48,083 nt of DNA, taken from Falsiroseomonas selenitidurans. Its GTDB lineage: Bacteria; Pseudomonadota; Alphaproteobacteria; Acetobacterales; Acetobacteraceae. The notes below the pieces were generated by a model. That model made no database searches. It was given only the letters and a program-made list of their open reading frames with translations, and was not told the origin of the DNA. The stretch covers positions 1 to 48,083 of the forward strand of contig NZ_JAAVNE010000041.1 of the NCBI RefSeq assembly GCF_012103215.1. Direction: 5' to 3'. Below, piece after piece: positions 40,542 to 48,083 of this stretch. The position numbers were made by a program, and so were the translations under genes. Every line of letters begins with the position of its first letter. The first letter of the stretch is position 1.

Positions 40542-42515
40542 TCAGCGAAGCCAGCCGTTGCGCGGCGCGAGCCAGCCGCGTGGGCGTTGGGTGTCAGTCG
40601 CGACCTGCGGCGGCGATGGAGGAGCGACAATCCCGCCGGTGGGAATCTCGCCTGCTGGCAGCGACAGCGCATCGGCCATCCGTGTCCAACGCCCGTCACC
40701 CCAACCATCCATGCCGAGGGCCGCCGCGGCAGCACGCGCATAGACCCGGCAGTCCAGCGCCTCGTTCCGTTCCCTGGTCTTGACCCATTCGAGCCGGCGA
40801 AAGCCGTTGCGGCCAGCACGCGCCACGAACTGCTCGGCGGTAAGCTGGCGACAGAATTCCTCGCCGGCCGCATGCAGCGGCAGATGCACGAAGCCGGGCG
40901 GGAACGGATCGCCGCTCTCCGCCGTTGGCCGCTCCAGCTTCAGCCAGCCGTAAGTCTCGCCCTTCAGGAAGGACGAGCCGACCGGCCAGACCTTCAGCCC
41001 GCCAAGCTTGCGGCCGTTCCGCCGCACCTCCGTGGCCGAGGGCTGCCCGATCGCCGCCCGCAGACCGTCCTGGCCCTTCACGGCGATGGCACGACCGGCA
41101 CCGGCCCGCCGCACGAAGGCATAGACCTCGGCCGTGGTCATGCCGTCGCCGCTGTCGATCGCCGTCATGGCAAGGCCAAGCCGGTGGCCGGAAGCGTGCC
41201 GCCAGGTCTCGCCCAGCAGGCCGCGCAACTCGTCCCACACCGCCGCCTCGAAGGGATTGCCCGCGAGGATGCGGTGCTCGATCAGCCAGGACTGCCGATC
41301 CTGCGCCCATGCCCAGATGCTAGCCTCGAGGCGATCGCGCTGCACGTCGACACCCGCCGTCAGCAGCAGCCCCTCGGCCGCAACCGTGCCGGGCGCCCAT
41401 TCCTCTCGACGATCGTAGAGCCGCTGCCAGTCCGGCGCCTCGCCGCTCTCCTGCCAGGTTTCTCCGAGGACGGTATTCCGAAATGTCTTGATGGCGCGGT
41501 CGTCGCCCTGCGCCGCCTCCCAATCCCGCACCGCCTGGGACCAGGAGAACCAGCCGACCGGCGAGTACAGCGCCGAGATGTGAAAGCCGATGGCGTGCGG
41601 ATCCTGCGGGATGGCGGTGGGTCGCCATTCGCCGCCGGCTAGCATCGCCGTCTTATGCTGCTCGCCGATCTCCCCGTCGCAGGCCTCGCAGAGATAGCGT
41701 GCGCTGTCCGGCTCGCCCTTTTCCCAGACCAGCCGCTCGAAGCGCAGCCACTGCATCGCGGCGCAGTGCGGACACGGCAGGAAGAACCGCCGCTGGTCGC
41801 TGGCCAGATACTCGCGCTCGATGCGCGACAGGCCGGAGATGGTGGGCGTCGAGACCAGCAGCGTCTTGCGGCGCCAGCCGAAGGTGCGCGCCCGGGCTTC
41901 CGCCAGCGCGACGGGATCGCCCTCGCCCTCGACGTCGCCAGGATAGGCATCGACCTCGTCCAGGAAGAGGAAGCGCGCCGACATGGAGCGCAGCCCGACC
42001 GCGCTGTTGGCGCCGGTCATCACCAGCTGGCCGCCCGGGAACTCCTTGCTGAGCTGGCGATTGCCGCTGTCGCGCGATCGGGCCGGCGCGACGCGCTGCC
42101 GGATGGCGGGCGTCTCCTCCACCAGCGGGTCGATGCGCTGGTCGGAGAAGCGCTTGGCGAGTTCAGTGGTCGGCTGCACCGCCAGCATCGGACCAGGCGC
42201 ATGGTGGATGACGTAGCCAATCCAATTATTGCCGCACTCCGTACCTCCGACCTGCGCGCCCTTCATGAAGACCACGCGCCGGGCAGGATGTGCGGGCGAG
42301 AGCGCGTCCATCACGTCGCGCAGATAAGGCGTGCGGTTGGTGCGCCATGGGCCTGGCTCGGCGCTGCCGCGGGAGCCGAGCATGCGATGCTTGTCCGCCC
42401 AGTCCGAAACCAGTAGCGCGGGCTCGGGCGCCATGCCGTCGCGCCAGGCCTGCAGGATCTCGGCGGCGCCGTCGAAGTTGCCGAGCTCGCCGATGATCTG
42501 TTCGCCGGTCATCAT
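40542..42515 (-). CDS. Terminase large subunit (GpA family)
   Basis: 657 residues. N-terminal ATPase: KGAQVGGTECGNNWIGY (Walker A-like) and RFLFLDEVDAYPGD (Walker B). A zinc-finger-like CPHC, then CEAC. C-terminal nuclease region: TAGVDVQRDRLEASIWAWA and AMTAIDSGDGMTTAEVYAFVR. It packages DNA into the prohead. The ATG at 42515 overlaps the small subunit stop by 4 nt (ATGA). Confidence 0.95.
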   Translation of the reverse strand: MMTGEQIIGELGNFDGAAEILQAWRDGMAPEPALLVSDWADKHRMLGSRGSAEPGPWRTNRTPYLRDVMDALSPAHPARRVVFMKGAQVGGTECGNNWIGYVIHHAPGPMLAVQPTTELAKRFSDQRIDPLVEETPAIRQRVAPARSRDSGNRQLSKEFPGGQLVMTGANSAVGLRSMSARFLFLDEVDAYPGDVEGEGDPVALAEARARTFGWRRKTLLVSTPTISGLSRIEREYLASDQRRFFLPCPHCAAMQWLRFERLVWEKGEPDSARYLCEACDGEIGEQHKTAMLAGGEWRPTAIPQDPHAIGFHISALYSPVGWFSWSQAVRDWEAAQGDDRAIKTFRNTVLGETWQESGEAPDWQRLYDRREEWAPGTVAAEGLLLTAGVDVQRDRLEASIWAWAQDRQSWLIEHRILAGNPFEAAVWDELRGLLGETWRHASGHRLGLAMTAIDSGDGMTTAEVYAFVRRAGAGRAIAVKGQDGLRAAIGQPSATEVRRNGRKLGGLKVWPVGSSFLKGETYGWLKLERPTAESGDPFPPGFVHLPLHAAGEEFCRQLTAEQFVARAGRNGFRRLEWVKTRERNEALDCRVYARAAAAALGMDGWGDGRWTRMADALSLPAGEIPTGGIVAPPSPPQVATDTQRPRGWLAPRNGWLR

Positions 42516-43171
42516 GCGACCGCCACGCGGACGTCGTTGCGCTCGGCCAGGTGCTGCCGAAGCCGGGCATCCATCAGCGTCTGCAGCCGATGCGCATCGA
42601 CACCCAGTTCGGCCGCCAATTCCGCGGCGATACGGGCCGGCCATGCGAGGATGGCATCGCGCTCCTCCTTGGCCAGCCGGTGCACCAGCATGAGCGCGCG
42701 CGCCTTCTCGACCAGTTGGCCGCGACGCTCATCGAGCCGGAGCTTGCGCTCCTGCGCCTTGAGCATCTCGTTGGCGGTGCGGGCATTGTGGAAGCTGCTG
42801 CCGCCGGCGGAGGGCGTGGGCAGCGGCTCCGGAATGGGCGGGGCGACGAAGGCCGGCCGCGGCGCGGCCGGGGGTGGCAAGGGCTGCGCCGATACCGGCG
42901 TCACCATGGCCGCTGTCTTGCGCGCCGGGTCGCTGCTCGCAGCCAGCCGCGCACGCACCTTCTCGACGTCCCAGCCGCCGCCAGGCTCCTGCGCGATACG
43001 GCCGGCCTGCGCGGCCTTCTGCAGCGCGGTGTGCGAAATGCCCAGCCGGCGCGCCACCTCGCGCTGCGAGGCCACCAGCGCATCGGAAGCGGCTGCGATC
43101 ATGATGTGATCGAACGCCTCCGATCTTAGCAATTCGATGCGCGCGAGATGCGCTTGGCTCGTGCGCGGCAC
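42512..43171 (-). CDS. Terminase small subunit (Nu1-like DNA-binding protein)
   Basis: 219 residues from GTG 43171. Helix-turn-helix (LVASQREVARRLGISHTALQKAAQAGRIAQEPGGGWDVEKVRARL), a Pro-rich linker, and a helical C-terminus (ERKLRLDERRGQLVEKARALMLVHRLAKEERDAILAWPARI) that contacts the large subunit. The 43171 start reaches into the repeated leader at 43154-43199, so a later start, such as the ATG at 43102, may be the real one. Confidence 0.8.
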   Translation of the reverse strand: MPRTSQAHLARIELLRSEAFDHIMIAAASDALVASQREVARRLGISHTALQKAAQAGRIAQEPGGGWDVEKVRARLAASSDPARKTAAMVTPVSAQPLPPPAAPRPAFVAPPIPEPLPTPSAGGSSFHNARTANEMLKAQERKLRLDERRGQLVEKARALMLVHRLAKEERDAILAWPARIAAELAAELGVDAHRLQTLMDARLRQHLAERNDVRVAVA

Positions 43172-43199
43172 AGCGCGAATGGTCCGTCACACGCAGAGC
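43154..43199 (+). repeat. Repeated leader/promoter-like element, copy 1
   Basis: TTGGCT (43154-43159), 17 bases, then GAATGG, with the core CACAGCGCGAAT and GTCCGTCAC. The same elements in the same spacing recur at 44504. It lies 76 bases before the start of the gene at 43230. Probably a phage-specific promoter or operator. Confidence 0.6.
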
Positions 43200-43229
43200 A
43201 TCACGCCCTGCACCACGACGGAGACCGCC

Positions 43230-43466
43230 ATGACCGACCGCACCGCCCGCGCCGCCCGCAACCAGGAACGCAGCTTGGCCGCCTTCCTCGCGAAGAAGAC
43301 CGAGTTCGACGCCCTCCTCGCCGAACTCACCCAGGCCAGCGCGGACCATTTCGGCGCGGATCCGGAGACGGTGCTTTGGGGCGAAGCGACCTGGCTTTCC
43401 GATGCCACCGCGAAGCTGAAGGACATCGCGGACCAGCATTTCCGCCGCGGCGAATACGAAGCCTGA
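43230..43466 (+). CDS. Small phage accessory protein, unknown
   Basis: 78 residues, helical: TARAARNQERSLAAFLAKKTEFDALLAELTQASADHF and a polar tail (HFRRGEYEA). No membrane segment. The preceding leader repeat and a GGAGAC site support expression. I do not recognise the family. Divergent from the terminase operon and followed by the DUF3489 gene. Confidence 0.65.
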   Translation: MTDRTARAARNQERSLAAFLAKKTEFDALLAELTQASADHFGADPETVLWGEATWLSDATAKLKDIADQHFRRGEYEA

Positions 43467-43561
43467 CGCGCGCCACTCCCGCACCGCCCCGACCGGCCAC
43501 GCCGGCGGGGCTCCCGGCAGTAGGGGCCGATGACCGGCACCCGGAACCGGAGACCACCACG

Positions 43562-44431
43562 ATGACGAAGCTTTCCGACAGCCAGCGCGTGATCCTCAGC
43601 GCCGCCGCGCAGCACGAGATGGGCCTCGCCCGCGCGCCGAAGACCCTGCCGGCCGCGGCCCGCAACGCGGTGTTCCGCAGCCTGATCAAGAACAACCTGC
43701 TCACCGAGATCAACGCCCCGCGGGACTTCGTCGGGCTGGGCTGGCGTCAGGACGACGACGGCACTTGGATCGTGGCCCGCATCACCGACGAGGGGCTGCG
43801 CGCCATCGGCATCGACCCCAACGAGGGCGACGCGGAGGCAAGCGAGCCCGACTGCTCGGGCATCGAGGGCAGCGTGCCCGACACGGCGCCCACGGTGGCG
43901 CCGGACGCCGCGCCGGGGGAAAGCCCCACGCTCGCCGCCGAGCCCGCCCAAACCGCGCCCCTGACGGAGGAGATCGCCCTGCTCGACCAGGCCCTCGCCG
44001 CACGCGCCGCGATGCCGCGCGCCAGCCTGCGCGATACCGCCGCGGCCATCCTCGCCGCCTGGGACGACCAGGCTGCTCGCTTCGGGACGCATGATGGCGA
44101 CCTGATCGGCGCCCTGGACGCGCCGATCGCGGCCCTTCGCATCCTGCTTGCCGGGAAGCCCGCCCGCGTCGCCCGCGAGCCGGGCGCGCCGCGCAAGCCG
44201 CGCGAGGGGACCAAACAGGAGCAGGTGCTGGCCATGCTGCGCCGCCCCGAGGGCGCGACGGTCGCGCAGATAGCCGAGGCCACGGGCTGGGCACAGCACA
44301 CGGTGCGCGGCTTCTTTGCCGGGCTGAAGAAGAAGGGCCACGCGGTCGAGGTGAAGTCACGCGAGCGGATGGTCGGCCCCAACAAGACGGGCGCGAAGGG
44401 GTCCTTCACGATCTACGCATTGGCGGAGTGA
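43562..44431 (+). CDS. DUF3489-domain protein
   Basis: 289 residues. N-terminal 75 residues form a helical segment (LSDSQRVILSAAAQHEMGLARAP, RSLIKNNLLTEI). A long acidic Ala/Pro linker follows, then the C-terminal DUF3489 winged-helix-like domain (KQEQVLAMLRRPEGATVAQIAEATGWAQHTVRGFFAGLKKKGHAV), which suggests DNA binding. Found in phages and mobile DNA of alphaproteobacteria; function unknown. Confidence 0.82.
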   Translation: MTKLSDSQRVILSAAAQHEMGLARAPKTLPAAARNAVFRSLIKNNLLTEINAPRDFVGLGWRQDDDGTWIVARITDEGLRAIGIDPNEGDAEASEPDCSGIEGSVPDTAPTVAPDAAPGESPTLAAEPAQTAPLTEEIALLDQALAARAAMPRASLRDTAAAILAAWDDQAARFGTHDGDLIGALDAPIAALRILLAGKPARVAREPGAPRKPREGTKQEQVLAMLRRPEGATVAQIAEATGWAQHTVRGFFAGLKKKGHAVEVKSRERMVGPNKTGAKGSFTIYALAE

Positions 44432-44465
44432 AGCATCTCAGCCACGCCACTGAACATCATCGGAA

Positions 44466-44498
44466 GCGCCGGGGATCATCCAGATTCCCGGCGCTTTA
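44466..44498 (+). terminator. Rho-independent terminator after the DUF3489 gene
   Basis: Perfect 8-bp stem GCGCCGGG/CCCGGCGC (44466-44473 and 44487-44494) with a 13-base loop, followed by TTTATC. The short T run makes it moderate. It separates the DUF3489 gene from the second leader repeat. Confidence 0.6.
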
Positions 44499-44503
44499 TC
44501 GAG

Positions 44504-44549
44504 TTGGCTGCGCTCCGACACAGCGCGAATCGTCCGTCACGCGCAGGGC
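44504..44549 (+). repeat. Repeated leader/promoter-like element, copy 2
   Basis: TTGGCT (44504-44509), 17 bases, then GAATCG, with CACAGCGCGAAT and GTCCGTCAC as in the copy at 43154. It lies 73 bases before the start at 44577 and directly after the terminator. Confidence 0.6.
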
Positions 44550-44576
44550 ATCCCGCCCCGCCAGACGGAGACGACG

Positions 44577-44780
44577 ATGACCAGCACCACCATCCTCCCG
44601 CACGAGACCGCCGAAGGCCCGCAGGATCGCGCCGCCTGGCAGCAGCTTCTCGCCACCGCGCCGCGCAGCACCGACAGCGTGGGCCGCGCGACCATTCAGG
44701 TCTGCACCGCCAGCGACGGGCGGGCGATCTACGCCACGGTGGAATACGCCACCTGGCAGACCGAGAAGGAGGAAGGCTGA
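44577..44780 (+). CDS. Small phage accessory protein, unknown
   Basis: 67 residues: WQQLLATAPRSTDSVGRATIQVCTASDGRAIYATVEYATWQTEKEEG. A short beta-rich protein with one cysteine. The leader repeat upstream and the TGATG overlap with the next gene show they form one unit. Family not recognised. Confidence 0.6.
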   Translation: MTSTTILPHETAEGPQDRAAWQQLLATAPRSTDSVGRATIQVCTASDGRAIYATVEYATWQTEKEEG

Positions 44781-45061
44781 TGCCCTCCGAACGCTGCTGG
44801 ATCATCCTGGCGCAGGATGGCCGCCACGTCACCATGGGGCGAGCCGCACCGCCGAGCGAGGCAGAAGTCGAAGCCGCCGCCGCGGCGCTCGCCGTGCAGG
44901 GGCTGGCGGGATGGCTCGCCACGCTGGACGGCAACTACTGGTCGCGCCGTCGCGTGGCGCTCGCGCCCGTGCAGACGCTTGGCGACGGCGCCGCGCTCGA
45001 TTGGCCCACCGCGGTCGCCGCATTCGATGCCGCTCGCAAGGTAGCCACGACGCTCCGCTGA
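44780..45061 (+). CDS. Small phage accessory protein, unknown
   Basis: 93 residues beginning MPSERCWIILAQDGRHVTMGRAAPPSEAEVEAAAAALAVQG and with GNYWSRRRVALAPVQTLG. No membrane helix. The ATG uses the last base of the preceding stop. It faces the methyltransferase genes with only 4 bases between. Confidence 0.65.
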   Translation: MPSERCWIILAQDGRHVTMGRAAPPSEAEVEAAAAALAVQGLAGWLATLDGNYWSRRRVALAPVQTLGDGAALDWPTAVAAFDAARKVATTLR

Positions 45062-45065
45062 CGCA

Positions 45066-46334
45066 TCATGCCGCGAGTGCCACACCACGCGCTGCGGCCA
45101 CGTCCCGGAACACCCGGTCCTCGCCGGCCAGCACGGCCGCCTTGCCGGTGAGGTTCTGCCAGCGCTGGATGGCGACATCGACATAGCGCGGATCGATATC
45201 CACCGCGTAGCAGGCCCGGCCCGTCGTCTCCGCGGCAATCAGCGTCGTGCCGCTGCCGAGGAAGGGATCGTAGATCGCCTCGCCGGCGGCGCTGTTATTG
45301 ATGATCGGGCGGCGCATGCACTCCACCGGCTTCTGCGTGCCGTGCACCGTGGCGGCGTCCTCGTCGCCAGCGTTGCTGATCGCCCAGAGCGTGGCTTGGT
45401 CCCGTGCACCCTGCCAGTGGCCGGTCGCACCCTTGCGGACCGCGTAGAGGCAGGGCTCGTGCTGCCAGTGATAGTCGCCGCGGCCCAGCACGAAGCGCGA
45501 CTTCGCCCAGACGATCTGACTGCGGATCACGAAGCCCACGGCCTCGAGGCTGTCGATCATCGTGCGGCTGTGCACACCGGCGTGCCAGACATAAGCCACG
45601 TTGCCGGGGAACAGCGCCCAGGCCTGCCGCCAGTCGGCGCGATCGTCATTCGCCACCTTGCCGGTACGCATGGTGGCCGAGACGCCGGCTTCGTTTCGCC
45701 ATTCCGGATCGTAGTTCACGCCATAGGGTGGGTCGGTGATCATCAGATGTGGCGTCGCGCCATCCAGCAGGCGCGCGACATCGGCGGCGGATGTGGCGTC
45801 GCCGCAGAGCAGCCGATGTGCCCCAAGCTGCCAAAGGTCGCCTGCACGGGTGACCGGCACGACCGGTGGCTCGGGCGCCGGTGCGTCGGGATCGCCCGCG
45901 GCGGGACCCGTATCCGCGCCCGCGGCGTCGGCCAGCAGGCGATCCAGCGCCGCCTGGTCGAAGCCGATCAGGCCCAGGTCGAATTCGTCGGCACGCAGTT
46001 CCCGCAGCTCGGCGGCGAGCAGGCTCTCGTCCCAGGTCGAGTTCAGCGCCAGCTGGTTGTCCGCCAGCCGAAAGGCCCGCGCCTGCGCCTCGGTCAGATG
46101 GCCGAGGCGGATGGCGGGCACCGCCTCGAGCCCGAGCGCCTTGGCCGCCAGCACGCGGCCATGGCCCGCGATCAGGACGCCGGCATCGTCCACCAGCACC
46201 GGCACGTTGAAGCCGAATTCGGCGATGGACGCCGCCAGCTGCGCTACCTGCTCGCTAGGGTGCATGCGCGCATTGGCGGCATAGGCCACGAGCGATGCCA
46301 CAGGCATCATCTCCATCTGAAGGTCAGGCCGCAT
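45066..46334 (-). CDS. ParB-like domain plus DNA methyltransferase (DPPY type)
   Basis: 422 residues. Residues 8-100 are a ParB/Spo0J-type nuclease-like domain (LVAYAANARMHPSEQVAQLAASIAEFGFNVPVLVDDAGVLIAGHGRVLAAKALGL). A linker follows, then a methyltransferase with DPPYGVNYDP (motif IV) and DPFLGSGTTLIAAE (motif I). DPPY suggests N6-adenine. Such phage proteins often modify DNA to avoid restriction. The ATG at 46334 overlaps the upstream paralogue by 11 nt. Confidence 0.9.
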   Translation of the reverse strand: MRPDLQMEMMPVASLVAYAANARMHPSEQVAQLAASIAEFGFNVPVLVDDAGVLIAGHGRVLAAKALGLEAVPAIRLGHLTEAQARAFRLADNQLALNSTWDESLLAAELRELRADEFDLGLIGFDQAALDRLLADAAGADTGPAAGDPDAPAPEPPVVPVTRAGDLWQLGAHRLLCGDATSAADVARLLDGATPHLMITDPPYGVNYDPEWRNEAGVSATMRTGKVANDDRADWRQAWALFPGNVAYVWHAGVHSRTMIDSLEAVGFVIRSQIVWAKSRFVLGRGDYHWQHEPCLYAVRKGATGHWQGARDQATLWAISNAGDEDAATVHGTQKPVECMRRPIINNSAAGEAIYDPFLGSGTTLIAAETTGRACYAVDIDPRYVDVAIQRWQNLTGKAAVLAGEDRVFRDVAAARGVALAA

Positions 46335-47781
46335 CGACAGTGACCTCCATCCGGGCCGCGGCGACAGCCTCGTAATCGCGGCCATCATCTGCCAGCGTCA
46401 CCGGCAGGTCGGGGTGCAGCATCCGCCAGCGGGCGATCGCCAAGTCGACATAGGCGGACGCCAGTTCGATGGCGCACACGCGGCGGCAGGTGCGCTGGCC
46501 GGCGAGAATGGTCGTGCCGGAGCCGCCGAACGGTTCGAACACCACCTCGCCCTCGACGGTGTAGGTGCGCATCAGGAATTCCGGCAGCACGACCGGGAAC
46601 ACCGCGGGGTGCTCCGTCTCGATGCCGCGGCCCTTGTGGCGGGTCAGGCGCAGCACGTTGTCGGGGATCCGGAAGTCCTGCACCGGCAGGCCGGCATGCT
46701 GGTACTCCGAGATGGTGCCGTCGGCGGCGCGCAGCCCGCTGCCCTTGTTCGGCGTGCCGGCCCATTTGCAGGGGACGATCTTGTTGGCCTGGCGCGCCTG
46801 GCGGTTGAAGTGGAAGACGAACTCGAAGGCCGGCGCGAGGCGGCCGTTCCAATCGCCGGGCAGGCCAGGCCCCTGGTCCCAGGTGTAAAGCCCGAAGCGC
46901 CGCCAACCGCGGGCGCGCATCCAGTCGAGCCAGCCGGACCAATACGGGATCCATTCGCTGTCGCGGTGGATGAGGCCGAGGTTCACCAGCACCTGACCGT
47001 CCGGCCGCATGGCCAAGTCGAGATGCTGGAACATGCCCTGCATCAGCGCATCCCAATCCGTGCCGCCGCCGGTGGTGTAGTCCCGCTGATTTCCATAGGG
47101 CGGGGAGGTGAACAGCAGCGTGGCGCGGTCGTCGCCCATCACGCGCGCCACTGAGGCGGCGTCGGTGCTGTCGCCGCAGAGCAGGCGATGGTCGCCGAGC
47201 ATCCAGAGATCGCCGGGACGGGTGACGGCCTGGCGCGGCGGCTCCGGTTCGGCGTCCGCGGGATCGTCCGCCGGCGCCTCGTTGCCAGGGGCGTCGGCGC
47301 TGGCAACGGCGGGGCTGGCAAGCGGCCCGTTGCCAGGGTCCGTTGCCAATGGCTCCATGCCTGCCAGCAGCCGATCGAGCTCACCGGCATCGAAGCCGGT
47401 CAGCGCCAGATCGAGACCGCCCATCTCCTGCAGCTTGGCCACCTCGGCGGCGAGCAGCGCCTCGTCCCATCCGGCGTTCAGCGCGATGCGATTGTCGGCC
47501 AGGCGGTAGGCAGCCTTCTGCGCTTCGGTCAGTCCGGCGCGGATGATGGTGGGGACCGTCTCCAGGCCCAGGGATTTGGCGGCTTGCAGCCGGCCGTGGC
47601 CGGCGATGACCTCACCGCGCTCGTCCACCAGGACCGGCGCCACGAAGCCGAACTCGAGAATGGAGGCAGCGATTTGCGCCACCTGCTCGGCGGAATGCGT
47701 GCGCGCATTGCCGGCATAGGGCAGCAGGGAGGCGACCGCGCGCGCCTCAACGGCGCTCGCAGACCATGGGGCCTGGGGCAT
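46324..47781 (-). CDS. ParB-like domain plus DNA methyltransferase (SPPY type)
   Basis: 485 residues with the same layout as the next gene: ParB-type domain (SLLPYAGNARTHSAEQVAQIAASILEFGFVAPVLVDERGEVIAGHGRLQAAKSLGL) and methyltransferase with TSPPYGNQRDY (motif IV) and FEPFGGSGTTILAGQ (motif I). SPPY is the form usual for N4-cytosine enzymes, so the tandem pair may modify two bases. The ATG at 47781 is used; in-frame starts further upstream lack support. Confidence 0.9.
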   Translation of the reverse strand: MPQAPWSASAVEARAVASLLPYAGNARTHSAEQVAQIAASILEFGFVAPVLVDERGEVIAGHGRLQAAKSLGLETVPTIIRAGLTEAQKAAYRLADNRIALNAGWDEALLAAEVAKLQEMGGLDLALTGFDAGELDRLLAGMEPLATDPGNGPLASPAVASADAPGNEAPADDPADAEPEPPRQAVTRPGDLWMLGDHRLLCGDSTDAASVARVMGDDRATLLFTSPPYGNQRDYTTGGGTDWDALMQGMFQHLDLAMRPDGQVLVNLGLIHRDSEWIPYWSGWLDWMRARGWRRFGLYTWDQGPGLPGDWNGRLAPAFEFVFHFNRQARQANKIVPCKWAGTPNKGSGLRAADGTISEYQHAGLPVQDFRIPDNVLRLTRHKGRGIETEHPAVFPVVLPEFLMRTYTVEGEVVFEPFGGSGTTILAGQRTCRRVCAIELASAYVDLAIARWRMLHPDLPVTLADDGRDYEAVAAARMEVTVDAA

Positions 47782-48083
47782 ACGCACCTGCTGATATCGA
47801 TGGTGGTGGTGAAGAATGCCGCCTGGCGAGGCTGGCAACACGGCGGCGTGGCAACCTGGAAAAATGGCCTGGCGCTAGGAATGTTGCGCGCTTCCGCCCC
47901 CCGCATACAGCGGGGCCAGAAAGGAACCATTGGCTCGCGAGCCACTGTCTCGATCGAGCCGCAGCGTGGCTGTTCAGCCGCGGCGCTCTCGCACCTTCTC
48001 TACGTGTCTTGCTTCTAGCCTTATCGATTTCGGAGCCGCTACGGGGTGAATTGTAACAGCGGGATCGGGGCGATGGTGACCGC
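47782..48083. other. Upstream region of the methyltransferase operon with two dyads
   Basis: No gene supported in these 300 bases. Two inverted repeats stand out: CCCCGC-ATACA-GCGGGG at 47899-47915 and the perfect palindrome TGGCTCGCGAGCCA at 47931-47944. They could be operators or processing sites for the methyltransferase genes. Confidence 0.4.

Noticed and set aside
18799..45061. The structural cluster as a gene transfer agent
   Set aside because: The lambda-type portal, GpA terminase, tailspike, toxin-antitoxin and methyltransferase genes differ from the RcGTA gene set and order. A prophage explains them better.
1..48083. CRISPR arrays, tRNA or rRNA genes
   Set aside because: No regularly spaced direct repeats, cloverleaf ends or ribosomal RNA landmarks were seen on reading. 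A dedicated search would be needed to exclude a divergent tRNA.

Overview
The window is very GC-rich DNA with tightly overlapping genes. Codon use and gene families suggest an alphaproteobacterium, probably Acetobacteraceae (Roseomonas-like); this is inferred from sequence character, not from a marker gene. It has three parts: an antiviral island, a metal and envelope island, and most of a tailed-phage structural cluster that carries a mercury-resistance operon.

(1) 1-6004, CBASS island. Five genes on the minus strand overlap by 1-4 nt each: a CD-NTase (3813-4760), a HORMA protein Cap7 (3322-3813), a TRIP13-like AAA+ ATPase Cap6 (2429-3325), a two-domain protein with a SLOG-like N-terminus and a nucleoside-deoxyribosyltransferase/TIR-like C-terminus (1266-2429), and a DEDDh exonuclease (706-1269). 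This is a type III (HORMA/TRIP13) CBASS in which the usual NucC endonuclease is absent and the SLOG/TIR-like protein takes the effector position. A divergent WYL regulator (CapW-like, 4935-5819) faces the operon. A 20-bp palindrome between them overlaps the predicted CBASS -35 box. The island lies between ends of IS3-family elements that share a 27-bp terminal repeat (75-101 and 5832-5858), an arrangement like a composite transposon.

(2) 6197-18760, metal and envelope island. It starts with a three-cysteine MerR regulator (PbrR/CadR type), an MntR regulator and the divergent mntH. A beta-propeller protein follows, then a run of plus-strand genes: a P1B ATPase behind a MerR-type operator, a PCuAC-like protein without metal ligands, a small membrane protein, lnt, ccdA, lspA, a DsbA-like protein, an M23 peptidase, ynfA, a DUF2946 protein, a canonical PCuAC and a SCO protein. 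The grouping resembles pbr/cad loci (efflux ATPase plus LspA) combined with copper delivery to cytochrome oxidase.

(3) 18799-48083, prophage. Structural genes run right to left: small and large terminase, gpW-like joiner, portal, structural protein, protease-capsid fusion, DUF2190, P5-like lytic protein, small proteins, holin-like protein, tail tube, tail-assembly chaperone with a GGGAAAC -1 frameshift site, tape measure, tail hub and a beta-helix fibre. Two cargo modules interrupt it: a complete mer operon (merR, merT, merP, merF, merA; 27374-30532) between tail tube and chaperone, and a mazEF-like toxin-antitoxin pair with a third Phd-like gene (34399-35205) between DUF2190 and capsid. To the right are small plus-strand genes with a repeated leader and two tandem ParB-methyltransferase fusions. 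No integrase, repressor, replication gene, tRNA, rRNA or CRISPR array was seen, so the prophage continues past the right edge or is incomplete.
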